Positions 58,326 through 64,000 of a DNA stretch of 64,000 nucleotides are shown piece after piece. The notes below the pieces were generated by a model. It saw only the letters and a program-made list of their open reading frames with translations, ran no database searches and was not told where the DNA came from. Every line of letters begins with the position of its first letter. Position 1 is the stretch's first letter. Location of the stretch: NCBI GenBank assembly GCA_019637615.1, contig JAHBVJ010000009.1, forward strand, positions 124,001 through 188,000, in the 5' to 3' direction. This DNA is from Anaerolineae bacterium. Lineage in GTDB: Bacteria; Chloroflexota; Anaerolineae; Aggregatilineales; UBA2796. Made by a program: the position numbers and the translations under genes.

Positions 58326-59672
58326 ATGGATATTCTCCTAAAACTGCTAGGGGTTGCGCTCCTAGTCAGTGCGAACGGCTTTTTCGTGGCGGCAGAGTTC
58401 TCACTGGTCGGGGTGCGCAAAACGCGTATTCAGCAGCTTGCCTCCGAAGGTAATGCCGCTGCCAAAGTTACTCAAAAAGCGCTTGAACATCTCGATAGCT
58501 ACATTGCCGCGACACAACTCGGCATCACCTTAGCCAGCCTTGCTCTCGGTTGGATCGGGGAACCCGCCATCGCGCCGCTGTTTGAAGGCGTGCTGCATTT
58601 GCTGCCATTTCCGAAGGAATCCTTCGAAACGGTTTCGGCAAGCATCTCCATCGCGGCCTCGTTCTCGGTCGTCACACTGCTGCATATCGTGTTTGGCGAA
58701 CTCGCCCCGAAAAGTATCGCGCTGCAACGTACCGAAAGCACGGCGCTTCTGGTGGCACGTCCCACCACATGGTTTTTGAGAATATTTCGTCCCGTGATCT
58801 GGCTGATGAACGCACTCGGCAACGGCATTGTGCGCCTGATCGGGATCGAGCCGGTCAGCGGGCATGTCAGCGTGCTCTCCACCGAGGAACTTGAAATGCT
58901 CGTCCACAGCAGCCGCGAAGCTGGCGTCCTGATGGAGAGCGAGGAGCAAATGCTGCGCCGCGTGTTCGACTTCGCGGATGTACAAGTGCGCGAGATTATG
59001 CGTCCCCGTACCGAAGTCGATGCCATCCCGATCAACACCAACTTGCACGAACTGCTCAAGATCACCGTTGATTTCCAGCATACGCGCTACCCGATCTACG
59101 AAGGCAGCATCGATAAGATCGTGGGGATTTTGCATACCAAAGATGTCTTGGATAAGTTGGCGTTGAATCCCCGTCTGCTCACCGATCAGGCCGATCAATT
59201 CTCGCTGAGTTCGATCCTGCGTACGCCGTTATTTGTGCCGCAAACCGTCAGCGTGGCGGATTTGCTCGAACGAATGCAGCGGTCACGCGCTCAGTTCGCC
59301 ATCATCATTGATGAATACGGCGGCATGGCGGGCGTCGCGACGATGGAAGACCTGATCGAGGAAATCGTAGGCGAGGTGCAGGATGAATTCGACACCGAAC
59401 CGAGCCTGATCCAGTCCCACGGGAAGGACATCGAGGTCGATGGCCTCGTCAGCCTCACCGAGATCGCAGAACGCTTTGGCGAAGTCACAGGCGAATATCA
59501 ATCGACCACGATCGGTGGCTATGTGGCGGAGCGCTTAGATAAAATCCCCGGTGTGGGGGATGTCACGACCTATGGCGATTACGACCTGACCGTCGTTGAA
59601 ATGGATGGTCGGCGCGCCTCCAAAATTCGGTTCAAGCACCGGGATACAGTCCAAGAATCGGCAGCTTCTTAA
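58326..59672 (+). CDS. CNNM/HlyC-CorC family membrane transporter
   Basis: This 448-residue protein has an N-terminal DUF21 domain with about four membrane helices (L-L-K-L-L-G-V-A-L-L-V-S-A-N-G-F-F-V-A-A-E-F), a CBS pair (about 205-335, with V-R-E-I-M-R-P-R-T-E and E-Y-G-G-M-A-G-V-A-T-M-E-D-L-I-E-E) and a C-terminal CorC/HlyC domain (about 350-440). Bacterial CorC proteins of this family export magnesium with sodium as counter-ion; the CBS domains bind ATP-Mg. A TATAAT at 58277-58282 stands upstream. The older name hemolysin is misleading. Confidence 0.93.
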   Translation: MDILLKLLGVALLVSANGFFVAAEFSLVGVRKTRIQQLASEGNAAAKVTQKALEHLDSYIAATQLGITLASLALGWIGEPAIAPLFEGVLHLLPFPKESFETVSASISIAASFSVVTLLHIVFGELAPKSIALQRTESTALLVARPTTWFLRIFRPVIWLMNALGNGIVRLIGIEPVSGHVSVLSTEELEMLVHSSREAGVLMESEEQMLRRVFDFADVQVREIMRPRTEVDAIPINTNLHELLKITVDFQHTRYPIYEGSIDKIVGILHTKDVLDKLALNPRLLTDQADQFSLSSILRTPLFVPQTVSVADLLERMQRSRAQFAIIIDEYGGMAGVATMEDLIEEIVGEVQDEFDTEPSLIQSHGKDIEVDGLVSLTEIAERFGEVTGEYQSTTIGGYVAERLDKIPGVGDVTTYGDYDLTVVEMDGRRASKIRFKHRDTVQESAAS

Positions 59673-59774
59673 CCAACGTTAAGGGCTGCCATCTTGCAAG
59701 GATCATGAATCCTAGGCATACTGACAGAACATTTACAATCTTCATAGAAGTAATTACGCTTTTTTAACAATAAG

Positions 59775-59802
59775 TTGACCTATGATCTACGCAGCATACA
59801 CT
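59775..59802 (+). promoter_or_regulatory. Promoter of GAF histidine kinase
   Basis: TTGACC (59775-59780), a 16-nt spacer and TACACT (59797-59802), 64 nt before the ATG at 59866. Confidence 0.5.
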
Positions 59803-59865
59803 TATGATTGATAACATACCGAGCCAGATCAGTTCATAGCTCGATCAGCAGAGAGAGTAGCACAC

Positions 59866-61155
59866 ATGACCACTGGACAGTCCACGCCGATCTTCAGCAA
59901 CGAAGCCGCCTTCACGAACTATCTGCGGCTGATGGCGCGATACGAGCGCTTGATGGAGATAAGCCAACAACTGAACTCGACGCTTGATCTCGGCACCTTG
60001 CTGAACAAGATCATTCGGGCTGCTACCGAGCTAACGGATACTGAAACCGCCTCGATCATGCTGGTAGATGTGGCGACGGGCGAACTGCGCTTCGAAGCGT
60101 CCTCGCAAATGAGTCGTGGCGCGATGGATGCTATCATCGTTCCCAAAGACGGCAGCATCGCGGGGTGGGTGGCGCAAACTGGCGTGCCGATGTTGGTCGA
60201 AGATGCGCAAAGTCATCCGCTGTTCTTCAAGGGCGTGGACGACACACTGGCCTTCCGCACGCGCAACCTACTCGCCGTGCCGATGGTTGCCCATAACAAG
60301 GTGATCGGCGTGGTGCAAGCCATCAACAAGCGTGATGGCATCGCGTGGACAGACGACGACATGAATACGCTTTCCGCCTTAGCCGCGCAAGCCGCCATCG
60401 CCATCGAAAATGCTCGTCTCTTCCAACAGAGCGACTTCATCTCCGAAATGGTGCATGAACTCCGCACCCCGCTCGCGGCCTTGAAAGCCAGCACCTCGTT
60501 GCTGCTGCGTCCCGACTTGCCCGAACCGCGCCGTAAAGATATCGTGACGACGATGCAAGGCGAAACGGATCGCTTGGCGCGCCTGACCACCGATTTCCTC
60601 GATCTAGCGCGGCTGGAATCAGGACGCACGCGTCTAGAGTCGTCCACCTACAAGATCGGGAAGTTGATCCACGAATGCCTCGACATCGTGCGCCCGCAAG
60701 CCAACGAGCGCGGCGTTACCTTCGTCGTCACCTGCGACGAAGTGCTTGAAATCTTCAGCGACCGCAACAAGATCAAGCAAGTGCTGCTCAACCTGATGAC
60801 CAACGCCATCAAGTACAACAAAGAGCGTGGTCAGGTCTTCGCGACGGTGACGCTGGTTGAAGAAGGGGATAGCAAAGAGACCACCGAGCGCGAAAAACTC
60901 GCGCGGATCGAGCTGCGGGATACAGGTCTGGGCATCTCCGAAGAAGACAAAAAGCACATGTTTGAGAAATTCCATCGCTCGGCGGCACATACCAACGTGG
61001 CGCAGGGAACGGGTCTCGGCTTGGTCATCGCCAAACGCATCGTCGAGGCGCACGGTGGCGAGATGGGCTTTGATAGCACTCTTGGCGTGGGCACCGTCTT
61101 CTATTTCACTCTGCCCATCGCCCGCCCGCCTGCGGTCGAAATCAGTGTTGGCTGA
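59866..61155 (+). CDS. Cytosolic GAF-domain sensor histidine kinase
   Basis: In this 429-residue protein, residues about 30-180 form a GAF domain (L-L-N-K-I-I-R-A-A-T-E-L-T-D-T-E-T-A-S-I, then G-W-V-A-Q-T-G-V-P). HisKA has the phospho-acceptor His in S-E-M-V-H-E-L-R-T-P-L near 198. The HATPase has N-L-M-T-N-A-I-K-Y-N near 310 and G-T-G-L-G-L-V-I-A-K-R-I. No membrane helix is present, so it senses a cytosolic ligand. It has no adjacent response regulator; the receiver at the right window edge is 2.6 kb away on the other strand. Confidence 0.94.
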   Translation: MTTGQSTPIFSNEAAFTNYLRLMARYERLMEISQQLNSTLDLGTLLNKIIRAATELTDTETASIMLVDVATGELRFEASSQMSRGAMDAIIVPKDGSIAGWVAQTGVPMLVEDAQSHPLFFKGVDDTLAFRTRNLLAVPMVAHNKVIGVVQAINKRDGIAWTDDDMNTLSALAAQAAIAIENARLFQQSDFISEMVHELRTPLAALKASTSLLLRPDLPEPRRKDIVTTMQGETDRLARLTTDFLDLARLESGRTRLESSTYKIGKLIHECLDIVRPQANERGVTFVVTCDEVLEIFSDRNKIKQVLLNLMTNAIKYNKERGQVFATVTLVEEGDSKETTEREKLARIELRDTGLGISEEDKKHMFEKFHRSAAHTNVAQGTGLGLVIAKRIVEAHGGEMGFDSTLGVGTVFYFTLPIARPPAVEISVG

Positions 61156-61264
61156 TGCGCGTTTACCAGAATCCCTTTCAGCGCGCTGCGCATGAATATT
61201 TTCCACGCATCATGCAGCCCTTAGTGTGACTCTGTGGTTTGTCTCTGCCGATAGGATCGTCGTC

Positions 61265-61717
61265 ATGCTGTATTCGCAATCGCTCGCTCTGATAGATCTT
61301 GCCGTCGCTGATCTGTTGACTATCTATCAGGTAGATGCCCCGCCAATTCCGGTCGAATTGATGCTGCAACGCCCGAAAGCGGGCTTGTGGGAAGCGGCTG
61401 ATCCGAACGAACTGACCAATTCAGCGGGAATGCGTCAAAACAAATATACGTTGCGCATGTCGGTGAGCCGCTTGTTAGCCCGCAGCATCAGCCTCAGCCA
61501 GTGGGGGCACGACCATAACTTGAGCGTTCTCGAATATGACAAAGAAGCCTTGCGTGCCTTTGCGCGTGCCATTTTGATGCCGCGCAAAATGCTAGAGCAA
61601 ATTTATGAAGGCATCCGAACGCCACCCGTGATCGCCATGCGCTTTCAAGTTCCGGCGGAAGATGCGCAACTGCGCCTGCTCGATCTCGGCTATGCTGAAG
61701 TGAACAGCGAACCCTAA
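61265..61717 (+). CDS. ImmA/IrrE-like protein lacking the metalloprotease motif
   Basis: ATG 61265 (150 residues) is preferred: AGGAT lies 11 nt upstream, and the in-frame GTG at 61226 would add an unlikely extension. The N-terminus (A-D-L-L-T-I-Y-Q-V-D-A-P-P-I-P-V-E-L) resembles the start of ImmA/IrrE proteases. The end (A-F-A-R-A-I-L-M-P-R-K-M-L-E, then R-F-Q-V-P-A-E-D-A-Q-L-R-L-L-D-L-G-Y) resembles the helices after their active site. The H-E-x2-H zinc motif that should lie between is replaced by Q-W-G-H-D-H-N-L. It is probably a non-catalytic relative that senses a ligand or binds a partner. The call is tentative. Confidence 0.6.
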   Translation: MLYSQSLALIDLAVADLLTIYQVDAPPIPVELMLQRPKAGLWEAADPNELTNSAGMRQNKYTLRMSVSRLLARSISLSQWGHDHNLSVLEYDKEALRAFARAILMPRKMLEQIYEGIRTPPVIAMRFQVPAEDAQLRLLDLGYAEVNSEP

Positions 61718-61815
61718 CCGACCCAGACGACCACCAGCACAACGATGATCAGCGCGATCCGGGCGGTGGCGCGGCGGCGCATCAAGTACCAACCGGCATC
61801 GGCAAGCCACGCCAT
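61714..61815 (-). CDS. 33-residue single-helix membrane peptide, coupled to methyltransferase gene
   Basis: The ATG at 61815 overlaps the TGA of the methyltransferase gene (TGATG). The peptide starts M-A-W-L-A-D-A-G-W-Y-L-M-R-R-R-A-T-A-R and then forms one membrane helix (I-A-L-I-I-V-V-L-V-V-V-W-V-G). The positive-inside arrangement and the overlapping start make it a credible small membrane protein. Its stop overlaps the end of the convergent 61265 gene by a few bases. Function unknown. Confidence 0.5.
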   Translation of the reverse strand: MAWLADAGWYLMRRRATARIALIIVVLVVVWVG

Positions 61816-62591
61816 CAGGTGGCTGTAATTTTCTCGGCGATAACTAAACATTCAAATGCTCCCCACCACGGCATCACCACACGGCTGATCGAGCCAGCCA
61901 GCTCTCCGAGTTCGTTCGTCTCGTAATAGCGGTCATTGCGACGGAAGATCGGGTGCAAGCCCCAGAACGTGAAGTCGTGTGCATACGGCTCGACGCGCAG
62001 CACCCTGAAGCCTACCCCGCTGACGAAATTCACCAACTGGTGATGAGTGTACGCTGTTTCGTAGTACTCCGCACGTTGACCGAGCTTGGCGAGTCGCTGC
62101 GGGAACAGGTGGTTGACCACCGTTCGCAGCGCTTCCACGAAATTAGGCTGTGGAACAGTGAGGATCAGCTTACCACCGGGGCGCAGCACCCGTAACGCCT
62201 CACGTAGCGCACCGATCGGGCCTTGCTCGAAGTGCTCGACCACGCCGAAGGAGAGATACGCGCCGAATTGGTTCGAGGCATACGGCAAGTGATGGACATC
62301 GCCCAGATGCAGCGGGATGTCGGGATGCGTGTGATGGGTGGGGATCAACGCTTCGGGCGCGTAATCCAAGCCGATCATGTCGTAGCCCTGCTGACGGAAA
62401 TAATGGACGACGTGGGCTGGCCCACAGCCAGCTTCCAGCAGCGGAACGCCTTTTTCTAGATACGGCTGATACAGGCTGATCAAGTGCTGCGAACGGTGAT
62501 AACTGAGCGTATGTAGTTCACGCTCGAAATCAGTGTTGATCCAGATGTCACGCCATGCTTGGCGGGTATCTTCGTAAGTCGGATGCGTCAT
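61815..62591 (-). CDS. SAM-dependent class I methyltransferase
   Basis: In this 258-residue protein, motif I L-L-E-A-G-C-G-P-A-H-V near 52-62 binds S-adenosylmethionine; G-L-D-Y-A-P-E-A and the post-motif V-L-R-P-G-G-K-L-I-L-T-V-P follow. The C-terminal part is longer than the minimal fold (Y-E-T-A-Y-T-H-H-Q-L, then W-W-G-A-F-E-C-L-V). This is the Methyltransf_11/UbiE-like branch, often acting on small molecules or lipids. AAAGGTACTG precedes the ATG. A 33-residue membrane peptide is coupled to its stop. Confidence 0.9.
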   Translation of the reverse strand: MTHPTYEDTRQAWRDIWINTDFERELHTLSYHRSQHLISLYQPYLEKGVPLLEAGCGPAHVVHYFRQQGYDMIGLDYAPEALIPTHHTHPDIPLHLGDVHHLPYASNQFGAYLSFGVVEHFEQGPIGALREALRVLRPGGKLILTVPQPNFVEALRTVVNHLFPQRLAKLGQRAEYYETAYTHHQLVNFVSGVGFRVLRVEPYAHDFTFWGLHPIFRRNDRYYETNELGELAGSISRVVMPWWGAFECLVIAEKITAT

Positions 62592-62677
62592 GCAGACAGT
62601 ACCTTTATCAGGAAGGGCAATGAGCGAAGAGGGGCACTAAGCCTAGTCTTCGCTCATCTTCCCATCAAAGCTGAAAA

Positions 62678-63646
62678 TCAGGCTTTGAGTTTAGTCAGCA
62701 CGGCGGGATTGACAACATTCTTGAACTCGCCCTTAAGCGCATCAAGCACCGTATGCGCGATCTGTACGGCGACTTCGTCCTGCGCCTCGACAGTGCTGGC
62801 ACCCAGATGCGGCGTGTCGATCACCCCCGGCAGCCCGATCAGCGGATGATTGGCGGGCGGCGGTTCTTCTTCGTACACATCGACGGCGGCTCCGGCGACC
62901 TTGCCATCCTTGATCGCCTGTGCCAGCGCCGCGTCATCGATCAGCGAACCGCGTGCTGCGTTGACGATCCGCACGCCCTTCTTCATCTTAGCAAGGCTAT
63001 CGGCGTTGATCATGTGCAGATTGTCGTTGGTGACGACCGCGTGCAGTGTGATGTAGTCAGCGCGTGCATACAGCTCATCCAGCGGTACGATTTCCACGCC
63101 GAGTGTTTCAGCGGTTTCCGCGCTGACGAATGGATCGTAGGCGATGACGGTCATTTCGAAGGCTTTCGCACGCTTGGCGACAGCCCTGCCGACGCGTCCA
63201 AAACCGACGATGCCGAGGATTTTGCGCCGCAACTCCGTCCCGATGAAGCTCTTACGATCCCACTGACCAGATAGCAGCGAGGCTTGCGCTTGCGGGATGT
63301 GCCGTGCGAGCGACAGCATCAAGCCTAGCGCCAATTCCGCCGTCGCGATGGTGTTGCCATCGGGCGCGTTCATCACCGCGATACCGCGCTCGGTAGCGGC
63401 GTCGAGGTCAACATTATCGACGCCAACACCTGCGCGTCCGATCAAGCGCAGTTTCGGCGCGGCGTCCATCATGCTGGCATCCACTTTGGTGGCGCTGCGG
63501 ATGATCATAGCGTCGGCGTTGGGGATGGCTGCCAACACTTCATCGCGCGTCATTTTGGCGGCGCTCTGGAGCGTGTTGCCTGCCACGCTGCTCAAAATGT
63601 TCAGCCCCGCTTTGTCGAGATTATCTGGAATGAGAATATGAGCCAC
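62678..63646 (-). CDS. serA: D-3-phosphoglycerate dehydrogenase-like (SerA, short form)
   Basis: This 322-residue protein starts at GTG 63646 with AAGGATAG upstream. It is a D-2-hydroxyacid dehydrogenase with the NAD motif G-I-V-G-F-G-R-V-G-R near 144-153. Catalytic Arg lies in N-A-A-R-G-S-L-I-D, Glu in V-Y-E-E-E-P-P, and His in D-T-P-H-L-G-A-S-T. It lacks the C-terminal ACT regulatory domain of long SerA, so serine feedback is not expected. It probably opens serine synthesis, though glyoxylate or hydroxypyruvate reduction cannot be excluded. Confidence 0.85.
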   Translation of the reverse strand: MAHILIPDNLDKAGLNILSSVAGNTLQSAAKMTRDEVLAAIPNADAMIIRSATKVDASMMDAAPKLRLIGRAGVGVDNVDLDAATERGIAVMNAPDGNTIATAELALGLMLSLARHIPQAQASLLSGQWDRKSFIGTELRRKILGIVGFGRVGRAVAKRAKAFEMTVIAYDPFVSAETAETLGVEIVPLDELYARADYITLHAVVTNDNLHMINADSLAKMKKGVRIVNAARGSLIDDAALAQAIKDGKVAGAAVDVYEEEPPPANHPLIGLPGVIDTPHLGASTVEAQDEVAVQIAHTVLDALKGEFKNVVNPAVLTKLKA

Positions 63647-63795
63647 GATCAGACTATCCTTCGGCTAAGTAAATGGATTGTGACATCTGTAACTATTGTG
63701 CCATCTCTCGGAACGCATTTCAATGTCACCCGTGTTGTGCAAACTGCCTGAACTTTAGCGGTGATCCATTACTTGTGGTTGTTCAAAACGCCGGT

Positions 63796-64000
63796 TCAGC
63801 GGTTTGCCAGCCTCGCTTTGACCATGTTGAGCAGATCGTCCGGCATGAACGGTGCTGTCAGAAATTCGTTGAAGCCTAACGCCTGAGCGTTTTTATACGC
63901 CTCGCCGTGCGCCTTGGGGGTGATGGTAACGATTGGGAGTTTTTGCGTAGCAGGATCGGCACGCAGCGCTTGAATGAGGCGCAAGGCATCGACGGCTGGC
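63796..64000 (-). CDS. Receiver domain, C-terminal part (cut by window edge)
   Basis: The minus-strand frame is open to the window edge, and about 68 residues are visible. The sequence A-L-R-L-I-Q-A-L-R-A-D-P-A-T-Q-K-L-P-I-V-T-I-T is helix 3 and strand 4 of a receiver; the end is A-L-G-F-N-E-F-L-T-A-P-F-M-P-D-D-L-L. The conserved K-P is A-P here, so the lysine that contacts the phosphoryl group is missing and signalling may be altered or phosphate-independent. The phospho-acceptor lies outside the window. It may be part of a longer protein. Confidence 0.75.
   Translation of the reverse strand, partial: PAVDALRLIQALRADPATQKLPIVTITPKAHGEAYKNAQALGFNEFLTAPFMPDDLLNMVKARLANR

Overview
The window reads as about 58-60% G+C chromosomal DNA from a bacterium that is most probably a Chloroflexota (Anaerolineae-like) member. 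This is an inference. It rests on the divergent MmyB-type regulator/SDR pair, many STAND/TPR, vWA/FHA and TIR proteins, threonine/proline-rich secreted linkers, a two-cysteine-pair bL28, and housekeeping genes without close operon partners. No rRNA, tRNA, CRISPR array or transposase gene was seen.

Layout. 1-3900: end of a barrel-fold protein, a TerY-like vWA protein, an exported DUF2202 ferritin-like protein and an OmpR-type two-component pair. 3900-5650: divergent MmyB regulator and short-chain dehydrogenase. 5650-11720: a chimeric gene remnant, small membrane proteins (one interrupted), a 925-residue beta-helix/FHA/beta-sandwich protein, a membrane-anchored TIR protein and a receiver. 12000-15220: bL28, then a STAND (NB-ARC) NTPase with near-identical TPR units and a small protein. 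15220-16000: repeats and a probable structured RNA. 16000-27000: Crp/Fnr regulator, LysE exporter, gap-pgk, ModB permease, M24 peptidase, propeller and LRR proteins, Der GTPase. 27080-29760: a DUF4405/FMN-binding/ApbE redox operon. 30000-37500: small enzymes and two regulator/target pairs (MocR/EamA, PadR/DUF4188), then a serpin. 37500-40800: an A+T-rich three-gene island ending in a caspase-like peptidase. 40860-49160: Hsp90, two paralogous helical-repeat proteins, AraC, small DUF genes, a medium-chain dehydrogenase. 49160-50000: second copy of the repeat/RNA module. 50000-64000: ABC-F, lysA operon, geranylgeranyl-reductase-like flavoprotein, sugar isomerase, citrate synthase, CNNM transporter, GAF histidine kinase, methyltransferase, SerA-type dehydrogenase and a truncated receiver.

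Two things stand out. First, the island at 37.7-40.7 kb encodes an unrecognised protein, a helical protein and a caspase, with the last two both ending in what looks like the same death-like effector-associated domain (EAD). It has its own near-consensus promoter and a base composition unlike its flanks. Second, two non-coding modules at about 15.3-16.0 and 49.3-50.0 kb share the same order: two-hairpin repeat, strong promoter with identical spacing, about 290-305 nt of probable structured RNA ending in an almost identical 44-nt hairpin, then heptamer repeats. They look like paralogous copies of an undescribed non-coding RNA.

Regulatory signals readable in the sequence include a perfect Crp-type palindrome upstream of gap-pgk, matching the recognition helix of the Crp protein encoded nearby; a perfect 15-bp inverted repeat between padR and its DUF4188 partner; four ATTTAAG-type repeats before the redox operon; and a promoter plus terminator/attenuator ahead of citrate synthase.
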